From Anniella stebbinsi (Eukaryota; Chordata; Lepidosauria; Squamata; Anniellidae): 64,000 nt of DNA. The translations under genes were made by a program, and so were the position numbers. The notes under the pieces were generated by a model. That model was not told where the DNA came from, did no database searches, and saw only the letters and a list, made by a program, of their open reading frames with translations. Below, piece after piece: positions 1 to 10,461 of the stretch (its first letter is position 1; every line of letters begins with the position of its first letter). The stretch is taken from contig JARDYH010000003.1 in NCBI GenBank assembly GCA_029215795.1, positions 17,772,001-17,836,000 of the forward strand, given 5' to 3'.

Positions 1-106
1 ATGCTATCTGGACAATGCGTGACATCTGCAACCTTCGCACTAGGCAGGCAATTCACCATGGAGTCTTTACGCCCATCACAAACTCAGCTGTCTATGTGCC
101 TAATTA

Positions 107-526
107 TCAAATTTCCACTAACACAAGCCCCCCTCCCCCCAGAAGCACATCCTCAGTGCAAAAGGATATTTGCACGTCTTCTGAGGAATGGGTCCCTTCT
201 AAGGGATCATTTCCCACTTCCTCGGAGTAATGCCCTCCTTCCTTGAGACCCACATTCTCCATGACTGCAGAGGAGATGTCACTGATGAAGTGGGACATCG
301 CTGTTAGGTCCCTGAAGGTCTCATCTATCAACCTCTCTGCCTTGCGTAGCTTCTCCCGGTCAGCAACCTTGGCCTCGAGAGCATGAACTTGTTCCCTGAG
401 AGCCAGGAGCTCATTACACAGAGCACACACCCATAACTTCTGTCCAGCAGGCAGATAGTCATATATGTGGCACTCAATGCAATATACTGGGAAGCCCCCA
501 CACCCTCGCTGGCTTTCTACCTTCAT
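107..526 (-). pseudogene. LINE-like ORF1 N-terminal fragment (CR1-type?)
   Basis: Open frame of 139 codons starting at the ATG at 526. The N-terminal third has paired cysteines (CIEC, then CALC) spaced like a small zinc-binding module, followed by a charged heptad-like helix (LLALREQVHALEAKVADREK) and an acidic, low-complexity tail. This order resembles the first ORF of CR1-clade LINEs, whose ORF1 proteins bind nucleic acid and multimerise. It reads toward the left edge, so any reverse transcriptase would lie outside the window. The region upstream (530-1,790) looks like a retroelement 5' UTR. The clade is inferred from the pattern only; a gag-like protein of another retroelement remains possible. 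Confidence 0.4.
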
Positions 527-645
527 AAATGTTTTTTTTATTGTTATTACTGGTGTTATAGGGTTTGTTTACTAGGAGTTTGTTACTAGAAGAAGGTAGG
601 GAGTTTATTTAGAGCTTAGTGTTTGTTTGTTTTAATTTAAAGTTG

Positions 646-654
<9 letters not shown>

Positions 655-683
<29 letters not shown>

Positions 684-905
684 GCACTTATATCCCGCCT
701 TTTTTCCTCAAGGGAACCCAAGGCGGCGTACATAACCTTCCTCCTCTCCATTTATCCTTACAACAACAACCCTGTGAGGTAGGCTGGGCTGAGAGTCTGT
801 GACTGGCCCAAAGTCACCCAGTGGGTTTCCATGGCTGAGTGAGGACCAGTACCTGGATCTCCAGACTCCCAGTTCAACACTTTAGCCACTACACCACACT
901 GTAGG
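655..905 (-). repeat. tRNA-derived SINE, copy 1
   Basis: On the minus strand it opens with a tRNA-like head (GTGGTGTAGTGGCTAAAGTG, box A-like) and continues through conserved text containing GGGTGACTTTGGGCCAGTCAC and CCTCACAGGGTTGTTGT. It ends in a (TAA)n tail at 650-683. A second near full-length copy lies at 21,205-21,442. Confidence 0.75.
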
Positions 906-1384
906 TAGGGAAGGGAAGAGTTTCCTGCCCTGGTTTCCTCACCCTGCTGCTAAACTCATCCAGTTACTTAACTCACATGTATCCTGACACTTTGTCATGG
1001 AGGCTGAGATGCTTCATGACTGGGGCTAGTGTGCCTGCTTTTATAGATGGGCTCAACTGCTGCTGCAGTTAATCAGATTGGAGGGCTTCGTTTGAAAAGC
1101 AAGGGAAGCTGTGTGTAAATTCCTGACCAGAAGTAGCTTCCAGTGGCTGGAAATGTAGGTTCCTCTTTAGAAAGGAAGACTATTCAGGGGAAATCCTCTA
1201 CTCAACGGGTCTTGAATGGAATAGCAGACAAAGGGTAGGTGACTTGGGATTCCTATTGAGATGATTTCTTTTGAGGACAGAGGACTATTCAGGGGAGATT
1301 CTCTACTCAATGGTTTGTTGATTTGGAAAGCATGTGGCTTGCAAGGTGTGAGTTTTATTATTTTTTAGTATGATTTTTTCTGGG

Positions 1385-1775
1385 TGTGTATATGTGTTTT
1401 AAAACTAAGTGATAGACTGACTTCTTAAACTTTAAGAATTTAAACCTTAAGCTCTTTAAGTCCCAATACCTGAGCCTAAACTGAAGCTAGTCAGGAGTGT
1501 CTTATTTCTCTGTGTGTGGGGGTTTGTTTGTTTTAAATAAAAACCAAGGGATAAGTTCAATTCTTAAACTTGCTTTAGTTAATGGATTTCTCTATATAGG
1601 GTCTAAAACCTGAGCCTAAACTGAAGCTACCAAAGAGTGGGTCTTTTTTATTCTATTTTTTCCTGTGCATACGGTTGTTGTTTTTTAACTAAGCGATAAG
1701 CTGAATTCTTACACTTGATTTATGCTCTTGAAGGCCCAAAACCTAAGCCTAAACTGAAGCTAGTGTACACTTTTT
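1385..1775 (-). repeat. Three degenerate tandem repeats of about 135 bp
   Basis: The block GAGCCTAAACTGAAGCTA recurs near 1,473, 1,613 and 1,745. Each copy is preceded by a shared stretch with aactaag(c/t)gataa and ttcttaaactt. The repeats sit upstream of the minus-strand ORF starting at 526 and may be promoter monomers of that retroelement. Confidence 0.55.
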
Positions 1776-1788
1776 TCTGTTTCTAGGC

Positions 1789-2108
1789 TAGGCTGACCAT
1801 ATGAAAAGGAGGACAGGGCCCATGTAACTTTAACAGTTGTAGCAAAAAGAAAATTTCAGCCAGTGTCATTTGTATGAAATTAGTCCCTGGTGAAATTCCC
1901 TCTTCATCACAACAGTTAAAGTTGCAGGCACTATACTAGAGTGACCATATACAAAAGAAGGCAGGGCCCCTGCAACTTTAACTGTTGCGATGAAGAGGGA
2001 ATTTCACCAGGAACTAATTGCATACAAATAACACTGGCTGAAATTCCCTTTTCTCTGCAACTGTTAAAGTTACATGAGCCCTGTCCTCCTTTTCATATGC
2101 TCAGCCTA
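1789..2108. mobile_element. 320-bp double-hairpin hAT MITE, copy 1
   Basis: Ends are TAGGCTGACCATATG and its inverse. Flanking 8-mers TTCTAGGC and TTCTAAGC match at 7 of 8 positions, the target duplication size of hAT transposons. The element is an inverted repeat whose two halves are each again nearly self-complementary. Other copies are at 32,878, 36,295, 54,620 and, as half units, 3,595 and 53,608. It carries no coding capacity. Confidence 0.8.
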
Positions 2109-2774
2109 TTCTAAGCAGACACCTCCAATATTTAGTCCTGTACAGTGACTCCTATCAATAAAGAGCTATGAGTTGCTTCCCCCTCCTTTATAGCTTGGAA
2201 TTAGTTAAAATATGTAGCTGGGATTCTTTTCAACTACTCTGTAATCTTATAGTAAGAGCTGTAAGTTCTTGCTGGATTCCCCCCTGATACTTAGCTCTCT
2301 ACTGTAAGTTTGTAAGTGGTTACTCCTCTGGGATTTAGCTCACTTTGCTGTGGCCTTGTTTTACGCCTTTATCACACCTACTTGTTTTGCTTATGCGGGT
2401 TCCTCCTCCGTTTCCTAAACAAACACACGTGGTCGGTTTTGCTTGGATACTAAACCTGCGGACAATCCCCGTTCAGGGATATTTCGAAAGAGCAAGGAAA
2501 AAATGAGCACTCAGTGGAGATTACATCATGTGAAAGAACTGGATCAAAGTCACGGCGGGTGTGGATCAAACCTCCCATGTGATAAAGGTCTTAGCTTCAG
2601 CAGCTGTTTGTGAATTTTAAATTATAAATGATTACCTCAGGTAACTAAATAGTTAAGTAATTTCACTTACCTTTCCTCGCCCAGTTGTTTAACTCGCGTG
2701 TGTCCTGACGCTTTGTCACTGGGGCTGCTTGTGCTCCTCATAAAAGGGAAGATATCTGAGAGAGAGAAAATACT
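2109..2774 (-). other. Unassigned retroelement-like leader with TATA motif and donor site
   Basis: No gene is visible. The block at 2,668-2,752 is homologous to 930-1,037. On the minus strand it has an AT-rich TATA-like box, a conserved AGTTAA(A/G)(C/T)AACTGG motif and, at 2,665-2,672, the consensus donor sequence GTAAGT. The rest of 2,109-2,640 is AT-rich and not recognised. Confidence 0.3.
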
Positions 2775-2925
2775 CAGAGCATGGGTATAAAGATTCCAGG
2801 GAGGGAGTGGATCCTACAGCAAGCAGAGCCAGAATCACTGTCCAACCGACTGCAGAGTTCTGACTAAAACCTGGAGAGGATTCACAACCCACTGACATCA
2901 GAGTCACCAGCCTCCACTGGTAAGA
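2775..2925 (-). repeat. Palindromic MITE fragment (GTGGAGGCTGGTGGCTC family)
   Basis: The right end CAGAGTCACCAGCCTCCACTGG and the preceding gggttgtgaatcctctccaggtttt text (minus strand) match longer copies at 14,760-14,905, 18,230-18,620 and 40,372-40,430. Confidence 0.55.
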
Positions 2926-3095
2926 CATGGCCAATTTTAATTAGACTGACAATCCTAGTCAGCGAAGGGGTATTGTTCCCCACTCCCCATTCACATTATA
3001 CTCCCAAAAACTAAAACACACCTCATATGCGTTAACCCCTCTGCTTCTATTTTGGGCAGTTTTGGCTATGAGGCATAAAATAGCTTTTCTATACA

Positions 3096-3540
3096 GTACA
3101 TCTCGCTAATGACAAGCTTACACAAGGGTGATCATTTCTCCCTGTGCGCGCTACATCACGTTAACACCATCTACAAGGGGTATATGCAACATGAAAGATG
3201 TTGCATATTTGATGTCTATATATACATCAAAAATAACCATATGGACAGGCACAAAAGTCTTTAAAATGCACTTTCACAAGAGTTTTTAAATAGGTTTGAA
3301 ATATACTATGTAAACAGTTTTTAACATACCTACATATGGGCATAGGCCTTTCAAGGCAATGTTCCCAATTATTCTTTATACAGTTATAAATTATGCTTTG
3401 TGTTATTCCTAGACAGTAATAGTAATGTACTGTATTCTTGATGTTGCAGCCCCCTGAAAAAGGCCTTTAAAATAAAATTTCACAGGCTGAAACGCTTTGG
3501 GCGTATATTAATAAAAAATATCACAGCATTCTGAGAACTT
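3096..3540. repeat. Foldback element, diverged copy of the 31.6-kb family
   Basis: The right part (GCAGCCCCCTGAAAAAGGCC ... ATTCTGAGAAC) matches the right arm of the element at 31,628-32,090. The left arm is diverged. It is AT-rich and non-coding. Confidence 0.5.
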
Positions 3541-3594
3541 GCTTCTCTCCCCTTTTTCTCGATTTGAGTGGATGCTCTCCTCCTTTTGGTTTTT

Positions 3595-3758
3595 CAGATA
3601 CAAAAGAGGGCAAGGCTCCTGCAGCTTTAAGTGTTGTGATGAAGAGAGTATTTCAGCAGGTGCTGCATGCAAACAAATGACCCCTGCTGAAATTCCCTTT
3701 TCAATACAACTGTTAATAGAAACAGGAGCCCTGTCCTCCTTTCCATACGGTCACCCTA
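3595..3758. mobile_element. Half unit of the 320-bp hAT MITE family
   Basis: A single about 165-bp hairpin ending ATACGGTCACCCTA. It corresponds to one half of the element at 1,789-2,108. Confidence 0.7.
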
Positions 3759-3934
3759 GCATAGGACATATTCTCGTTTTGTTTCACAATAATTTTGTTG
3801 GACGGCAGCCAGGTTTTCTCATAGCAAGGAACCAGCTACAACAGGCGTCCTTAAAGCTGAATTCTACAAATTGTTTTTTTAAAAAAATCTTTTTGGAATG
3901 AAGGAGCGACGTTTGGTTTTAGGGAGCGGAGTTA

Positions 3935-4218
3935 ATGGATTCGCACTGCACGACTAACAATATCCCCATCATTTAGGGCAGCATCCCGTGCATGTTTAGA
4001 CAGACAAAAAAATACCACAACTCCCACCATTCCCTAGCCAATCAAGCCAAAATACTGGGAATTGTCGGACTTTTTTTCCCTTTCCAAACATGCATAGAAA
4101 TTGCGTCCTTAAGAGCGCAATCCTATGCACGTTTAGACAGGGGGGAAAGTTCTATAACTCCTAGCGGTGAGTTGTAGGATTTGTTTTCTGTCTTAAAGGT
4201 GCGTGCACAGGATTGCAC
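3935..4218. repeat. Palindromic MITE (CAATCCTATGCACGTTTAGACAG family)
   Basis: GCGCAATCCTATGCACGTTT at about 4,117 is mirrored by GTGCGTGCACAGGATTGCAC at 4,198-4,217. Related fragments occur near 5,715-5,800, 9,385-9,465, 55,330 and 55,500-55,580. Confidence 0.55.
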
Positions 4219-4280
4219 TCTAGGAAAACAAACAAAAAGGCGAAAATGTAAGGTTTGAAGCAAAAGGAATTGGGACTTAC

Positions 4281-4434
4281 TGCGAGTTGAGGAAATCGGT
4301 GCTGGGTCCGCAACCCGATCTTCTCTGCTCCACTCCGGTTGACACCTGCGTGGGAAAAGCTCCGTTCACAGCACCGGCAGCTCCTCTTCTGACAGCTACG
4401 CGTCGCTGCGAGAGGAAGGAACCTAGCGGCCGAC
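4281..4434 (-). CDS. Putative first exon of an unidentified minus-strand gene
   Basis: A CpG-containing stretch with a minus-strand ATG at 4,434 (MSAARFLPLAA...) stays open to a strong donor: exon end ...CTCGCA followed by GTAAGTCC (4,273-4,280). Transcribed leftward, it would lie downstream of TUBA8 in the same orientation, the place occupied by USP18 in human. The short peptide shows no recognisable domain and I do not claim it is USP18. Basic and cysteine-rich composition (KRSCRCC) could also reflect a non-coding GC-rich leader. Confidence 0.3.
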
Positions 4435-4499
4435 ATGAGTTTTGATTTCCCCTGCTGAAGGCAGCCACCGTCGAAAGTGAAACTTAACAGCCGCACCGC

Positions 4500-5020
4500 A
4501 GTCTCCAAGACCGTCCCTCCCCCTCTTCTCCTGCTGTAACAGGATTTTTTCTTTTTTTTTCTTTTTTTTTACACTGTCAAGCAAGGGACCGATCCATACA
4601 TTACGTAGGAGATCCGTGATTGTATCTCCCATTATTTTATTGCTTTTCCATTAAGGGAGTTTCGGATTTGTTTGGAGTTTAGCGGGCGCTTTTTCTGATT
4701 AAAATTCCTTTTCCAGCTGCAGTGAGGCTGGTGCAGATATTTGTGTACCGGACCATGAAAGAGAGAACCGGATCCTACAGCTTTTCGTAGACTATAGACC
4801 CGCTTTGATTTCTAATGACGACAGGAATCTAATAACCTTTTTTTTTTTTTTTTAAATGATTTTAAAATAATGTGGAGGACGCACACGTGTTGCATGCATG
4901 CGGCTTAGTCTAGGCCCGATCCGATGTGCGTTTTACTCATAGGTAAGTGTGTCGGATTTTATTCTCCGATCACGCTGCAGTTTTTTGCCCGCTTCTCGGG
5001 ATGCGTGTGTTGCAGCCTTG
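4500..5020. promoter_or_regulatory. Possible divergent promoter region
   Basis: Elevated CpG compared with the surrounding AT-rich repeats. It lies between a minus-strand donor (GTAAGTCC at 4,273-4,280) and a plus-strand donor-like GTAAGTGT at 4,943. No repeat family is recognised here. The inference rests on composition and splice signals only. Confidence 0.3.
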
Positions 5021-5065
5021 TGAGATCTGTTTTGATTTTGGGCTACGAAACTTGAGATCTAGCAG

Positions 5066-5153
5066 ATGGAGCCAGAGCCAAATGGTAGCTTAGAGAATGG
5101 AGCCAAATTACCTGTTGCACCTCATGGGCCCTATGTGGAGTCCCCTATGCAAG
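5066..5153 (+). CDS. Putative short coding exon, unidentified gene
   Basis: An ATG follows ATCTAGCAG and reads MEPEPNGSLENG... for 29 codons up to CAAG|GTAGAA, a usable donor. An upstream acceptor-like TGTTGCAG at 5,008-5,015 and a donor GTAAGTGT at 4,943 would allow a short 5' intron. The peptide is acidic, non-repetitive and unlike nearby repeats. I do not recognise it, and no further plus-strand exons are evident before 11.9 kb, so this may be a fortuitous ORF. Confidence 0.3.
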
Positions 5154-5309
5154 GTAGAAATCTGCACTTTAGTTACTACAGAGCAGAGATTTTAATAGCC
5201 TAATTTAGAAGGGTGTGGAGCTTTTTTATTTATTGCTGTTGGTTTTTCTTAAAGGTGGGGAGTCAGAAGCCCTTGCTGGTCTATTGCAAATCTTCCAGTG
5301 AACTACCAC

Positions 5310-5669
5310 TAAGGCCCCCTCTACAAGGATGCACTTTTGCGCCCGGTTGTGCGATTATGCGCATTATCGCAGACGCGCATTTACTCCTAATCCCTCTGCA
5401 CGGGAGGCTGCGAGAGGCGGCGAAACGCATTAATAGATGTCCAAAAAGCGCTTTACAAGAAGTTAATGCGCATAATCACTTGTTCACACGGGGAAAATGC
5501 GCTTTAACGGCCGGAGCAAAATAAAACTCGCGATTTAACGCGCATTTGAAAATGCGCATTATCGGGGAGATAACGCGCCTCTACGCCCGATTTGCGCTCC
5601 GTTCTTGTAGAGGTAAAAATTTTAATGAACCTTCAAAGCGCATTAAACCTCTCTTGTAGAGGCACCCTA
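5310..5669 (+). mobile_element. CpG-rich MITE with GCGCATTA motifs, copy 1
   Basis: Imperfect terminal inverted repeats TAAGGCCCCCTCTACAAG and CTTGTAGAGGCACCCTA enclose about 325 bp rich in TGCGCATTA and GCGCTTT words, strikingly CpG-dense for this locus. Copies: 36,884-37,243 (same orientation) and a diverged, interrupted one at 6,113-6,515. Confidence 0.75.
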
Positions 5670-6112
5670 AATCTAGATCTACCTTCTGCCCATCACTAGC
5701 CTGAAGTTGCTATCCCAAACACGCTTATAAGGAAATAAGCCCCATTGAGATCAGCGAGACTTAATTCTTAATAAACATGTTTAGGATTGTGCTGCCACTG
5801 AGCCTAGCTGATTTTTGGCATTTTTCACCTTCCTCCCCACTCCGCCCCATGCAGTCTGTCTTGGAGAGGAAATGTGCTTCTGAGGATATATAGAGTTCCC
5901 TTCTTTCATCATTTTTGCCCTCATGATTCTTTCCTGGCTAGAGCTGCAACCTCCTTAGCGAGGAAGAAACTCTGCCTGTGAAAGTTGTATGAGAAGCAGA
6001 ACATTGATTGTGTCATATAAATAATACAAAATAAAGGTGAAGCTTTTCCTGCCTGGAAATGCAGTGACACCCCCCCCAAATCAATGTAACACCAATCCCA
6101 ATTAATGTATAG

Positions 6113-6515
6113 GGGTGCCTCTACAAGAGCGATTTAAAGCTCTTTCAAGGCACATTAAAAATTTGACCTCTACAAGAGCGGAGCGCAAATCGAGGGTTGA
6201 GGCACTTTTTCTGTCTGATTATGCGCATTATTGAATGCGCATTAAATAGTGAGTTTTAATTTACCGCTGCAGTTAAAGTGCCTTATGACCATGTAAACAA
6301 GTGATTCTCCGCATTAAACACCTCTAAAGCGAGTTTCATACAACCGGTAAGGCAACCAGTTACGCGCTTAACAGCGTCCCGCGTATAGTGATTTGCCATA
6401 AAAGCGATTGTGAGAAGATGCGCCCAGAGAGCTTCGGCTATGGGGCGGTATAAAAATGCAATAAATAAATAAATAAATCAGACAACCAGGCGTCAAACCG
6501 AATTTTTGTAGAGGG
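6113..6515 (-). mobile_element. CpG-rich MITE, diverged copy with a LINE tail inside
   Basis: GGGTGCCTCTACAAGAGCG at the left and TTTTGTAGAGGGGACC at the right match the ends of the 5,310 element in inverse orientation. The interior is interrupted at about 6,405-6,478 by a LINE 3' end with an (AAAT)n tail. Confidence 0.65.
6405..6478 (+). repeat. LINE 3' end with (AAAT)n tail
   Basis: Contains GCCCAGAGAGCTTCGGCTAT, GGGGCGGTATAAAAATG and then AAATAAAT repeats. The same 3' end occurs at 23,590-23,757 and 25,085-25,190, and inverted at 44,401-44,480, so it marks one LINE or SINE family. Confidence 0.7.
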
Positions 6516-6543
6516 GACCGGAAGACTAATACTTTTGAATAGG

Positions 6544-6735
6544 GTTGCCAACTTTTTTTTTTTACCAGCCTGTGCTCTATGTTGTTAATATGTTTGATCT
6601 GCAGACATTTAGCAGGTAAAATGTTCGTCTCCATGTTGTGAAAAGCTTTACTTGCAGATCAAGTTGCTATTATTGTTAAAGGCACAGCAGCAGGGGAGTC
6701 CGGGCCTTTCTGATCATTTGGCAACCCAACTAGTG
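6544..6735. repeat. Palindromic MITE (GTTAAAGGCACAGCAGCAGG family)
   Basis: Central TTGATCTGCAGAC...TTTACTTGCAGATCAA pairing, with outer 'ttgccaac' / 'ttggcaac' ends. A related copy is at 21,490-21,650 and a fragment at 9,700-9,790. Confidence 0.5.
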
Positions 6736-6829
6736 AATTCTTGCTCCTATTCCATGCTGTCCTGGCCTTTGTGGGAAAGAGATTACGATCCTGTTCATAC
6801 TTATCTGGAAATACCGTCAGTGGGAAATA

Positions 6830-8100
6830 ATTGAGATTCGCTTCCATACAGATGTGTTTAAGGTTGGGATTAAGATCAACACATATGTTTTCAGAGGGGA
6901 ATTCTGTTTCCCTGAGATCAGCCCATAATTTCTCAGAATCTGCTGAGTTCGTCAGCACCACTATGGATTCTTTGCAGATGACTCCCAAGCGCAGTATGGA
7001 AACCAATTCTATCATGTTAACTGACACTGATTCAGGGTAAAGATAAAGGTATGCTGTCTGTCCGCTAATCCACTGGCCTCGAATGACCTACTATTGGGTG
7101 ACTGTGATCACACCTTCCATTGTCTTATTTTAAGTTTCATTTCTTTGCTGCTGCTGCTGCCAGTGGTGGTCAGGAAAGAACTAGGAATGCAAAGTTAAAC
7201 AAAAGCAATGTTGAGGGAAAGGTCACATCTAAAACATACCATCACCCTCAGTAGTTGTGCCCCCTCTATATAAGGAGGATGTGGGGAAATACAACATATC
7301 ATAGGGGAAGAAAAGGAAAATAAGAAACAAAACTTCGGAGCTGCCCAAGTGCCAAAGGTGGGAAACCTCTGACTTTCCAGATATCATTGAACTACAATTC
7401 CCATCATCAATTCCTGACTACTGGCCATTCTCCCAGATCGCTGTGCATTCATCAGAAGGTTGGAGCAACACCTATGCTGGGGTGGAGGGGGGATGTTCTT
7501 CAGTACTATTTTCAGAATCTAAGTCACACACACACTGCCCCCTTTTGCATCTACTTTACTAAACTGCATTTGTGGGAAGGTGATTTCTATTATATTTATA
7601 TCCTCGTGCAGTCTTGCCAAGACTTGTGTATAGCAGAGGGTACGCTATAGTGGTCGGTTTTAGATGTCACCTCCCCTGATATGACTTTTGTTTAACTTTT
7701 CATTTCCAGTGCTTCCCTGACAAGTAGCAGGAGAAATGAAACTTAAATGAGGAAACAAAGGGTGTGTTCACCATGGGGAAAGAAGGCCGTCATAGCCAGT
7801 GGTAGGTCATCAAGGCCCCAACAATTGAAGGCCAAGTGGATTAGGGGGCAGAGAGCATGCCTTTATCTTTATCATGGATCAGTGTCAGATAACATTAGGA
7901 TATGACAGAATTAGTTACCCTAACTATGCTTGGGATTCAACTGCAAAAATCCACAGCGATACTGGTGAACTCAGGGAAACAAATTTTGGCTCTGTAAACA
8001 TGTTAAGAAGAACAAGTACGTTTACAGAGTCGAGTTTTGTTTCCCTGAGTTCATCAGCGCTACTGTGGATTTCTGCAGATGGCTTAAATGAGGTTAAGCT
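6830..8100. mobile_element. 1.3-kb foldback element with arms of about 350 bp
   Basis: Sequence 6,830-7,185 reappears inverted at 7,705-8,100: AAGATAAAGGTATGCTGTCT against AGAGCATGCCTTTATCTTTA, and AAGTTTCATTTC against GAAATGAAACTT. The spacer of about 510 bp (7,190-7,700) has no recognised gene. Each outer arm contains another hairpin, such as TGTTTCCCTGAGTTCATCAG against its inverse around 8,000. Confidence 0.7.
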
Positions 8101-8487
8101 CAAAAAGTTGCATAGAAAGGTCACAGACTCTTGCAATTCGTGGGTTTTTCTCCCCACTGTCTTCCATTTCCTCTATACCCATGTGTGTAACGTATACATC
8201 TGTCAACTGAGGCTCATACTAAGAGTTTCTGATGAAGTAGGCTGTAGCCCAGGAATGGGCAAATTGTGGCCCTCCAGATGTTTGCTCAAAAATAGGAAAG
8301 AATAAAATCGCAGTAAGTTATTTCAAAATATACGCAGGGAAAGATGAGTAGCCCCTGAGAAAGGACATATCTTTTACAAAGCATGTTAGGCTTATTAAAG
8401 TATGCTCAGGCACTTGAAAATATATTCTCTCCTGGTGGTGTTATTGTTTGACATAATTCATGCCTTCTGCCTCGGTGATTTTTTCCT

Positions 8488-8612
8488 TCCAGATGTTTTG
8501 GCTTACAACTCCCATCAACTCTCACCATTGACTATGCTGGCTAGGGCTGATAGGAGTTTTAGGCCAAAACATCTGGAGGGCCACAAGTTGCATGCCCCTG
8601 CTCTAGTTCACG
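8488..8612. repeat. Palindromic MITE, CCAGATGTTTTGGACTACAACTCCCA family
   Basis: Arms CCAGATGTTTTGGCTTACAA and GGCCAAAACATCTGG surround a short centre with GACTATGCTGGCTAGGGCTG. This is the commonest repeat here. Further copies: 14,305-14,445, 14,550-14,675, 20,838-20,920, 22,508-22,600, 27,652-27,745, 38,680-38,817, 40,300-41,070 (split by an LTR), 43,010-43,130, 55,800-55,905, 57,440-57,580 and 60,930-61,042. Confidence 0.75.
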
Positions 8613-8689
8613 AACAACTTTGCCAAAATAACAGCACCATCCTGTACATGTCTACTCAGAAGCCCCATTGAATTCAGTGAGGGTTTATT

Positions 8690-9290
8690 TATTTCAGGGT
8701 ATATCCCTCACAAAGCAACAAAGAAAGGAGCTATACAAGAAGAAATAATATAATACACAACAGCAGATAGATATACAATTAATGGCAGATAGCTGCTATG
8801 AAGCACATAAGCTATTTATGAACCTAGTCAAAGGCAGAAGGGAAAAGTCTTCCAGGACTGCCTAAATGCCTATACTGAAGGGATGAGGCATAATTCAGAT
8901 AGAAGTTCCAAAACTGAGGAACCACCAACAAGAAGGCCCTGCCCCTTGTGCACACCATGGCCAATCTAACCAACCTTTATAGGAGAAGGACCCAAGAAGT
9001 AAATCTTGGTGTAGGGATGAAAGTGGTCCTTCAGATAACTCGGTTCCAAGCTCTTAAGGGCTTTAAAGGTTTAGACCAACAGTTTGAAATGAGCCGGGAA
9101 ATGTACTAGTGCAAAACTGGTGTTACATGTTCAGATTATCTGCCCCTCACTAACATCCAGGCATTGCATCAGCTGCAGACTGCCTTCAAAGGCAGCCCCA
9201 TGTAAAGCGCATTGCAGTAGTCTAATTTGGGGGTGACTAGAACATAGGTAACTGAGCCAAATGCAGCCACTCTAGAAGGGGTTGCAGTTC
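8690..9290 (+). repeat. Long interspersed repeat of about 600 bp
   Basis: Contains GGCTTTAAAGGTTTAGACCAACA, a GAAGGCCCT block and GTAAAGCGCATTGCAGTAGTCTAAT. Related sequence lies at 20,370-20,835 and, split by the 7.7-kb transposon, at 44,480-44,790 and 52,525-52,720. Non-coding; class not assigned. Confidence 0.5.
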
Positions 9291-10283
9291 ATGTATAAGC
9301 ATGATTTATCCCCACACAAACCTCCATTCGTCCCTGTTTATATATCTGTTGTTTTTGTGAGCAAGGGCTCACAAAAGTGATGACAACACTCACTGCAATC
9401 CTATGCACACTTATTTGGAAGTAAGTTAGGAAGTAAGTCCTACTGAATTAAGTGGGAGTTACTTCTGCTTTAATGTGTGTTGTGACATTGGGATTGTGAA
9501 CAGGAGGTTATTAGAGCCAGAAGTACTAATGGAGAATGCTTTAAAGGCACATCTTTTGTTAGGGAAATAGCAGGAGATATGTCTTCATGGGAACTAGTTG
9601 TCAGCAGATCTTCTTTAAATCTTCTGAATGGAACCAAAGCAGAGCCTAATGCCAACGTAAGATTCACCTCTTGGTTTCAAAGGTTCACCTCTTGGTTTCA
9701 GCATCACGAAATCATGGTTAAAGGCACAGGTGCAGGAGGCTTCCCCCCCCACACACACACACACAGACAATCAGTTGACAACCCTAGCTTGCATTGCCAA
9801 GGGACAATCTATGTAAAGCATCTCATTTTCCCCACCCTTTTTTTTTTTTTAGCAGTTAGGTTCGTTTGTCATAGGTTTCATTTCATTTGATCAGAAAGTT
9901 AGAGGGGGCTTGTAGGCCATTAGTCACATCCCTTCCTTGAACCAAGGAGTGCACAGAAACATGCTTACTTATACACACACCACATGGTGGAAATCTCTGC
10001 TGTGCCTGCTGTATGGAGTATTCATTTACTCTGTGGTATCCTGTTTTGCGTTAGCTTCTAAAGCAGCGCCAGTGTGTATTAATAAACTTTCATCTAGCCC
10101 TTTCATTTGTGGAAATATAAAGGGCAAAGTATATAGCCAATATTTTATCCAAATTGCTCACTATGAAATAACACCATGACATAATTTCAAGATCCATAAG
10201 GCCTCCAGTATTTATCTTCTGTGATGATTCCCTAACCCTTTAGGCTCCCTTACAAAAAACTTTCTATAGACTTGGAATAGCAA

Positions 10284-10460
10284 GGGAGGGCTGTAGCTCC
10301 GTGGTAGAGCACATGCTTTGCAAGCAGAAGGGCCCGGGTTCAATCCCTGGCATCTCCAGGGCTGGAAAAAAAATCTTACCTGAACCACGGGAGAGCCACA
10401 GCCAGTCAGTGTCAACAATACTGGCTTTGATGGACCTATGTTCCTAATCAGCACATATCC
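10284..10460 (+). repeat. tRNA-derived SINE, copy of second family
   Basis: Head GGCTGTAGCTCCGTGGTAGA carries RNA polymerase III box A, and GGGTTCAATCCC is box B. The 3' body has CCAGTCAGTGTCAACAATAC. It is not a functional tRNA: no acceptor stem pairing, and it runs into SINE body sequence. Inverse copies: 43,203-43,392, 24,262-24,432 and a head fragment at 37,660-37,727. Confidence 0.8.
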
Positions 10461-10461
10461 T

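Noticed and set aside
9579..9890. 103-codon ORF with duplicated FTSWFQ
   Set aside because: The repeat is a short tandem duplication (TTCACCTCTTGGTTTCA) in non-coding DNA; no family character.
10284..10360. tRNA gene
   Set aside because: Box A and B are present, but the sequence continues as a SINE and lacks a proper acceptor stem. Other copies show the same body.
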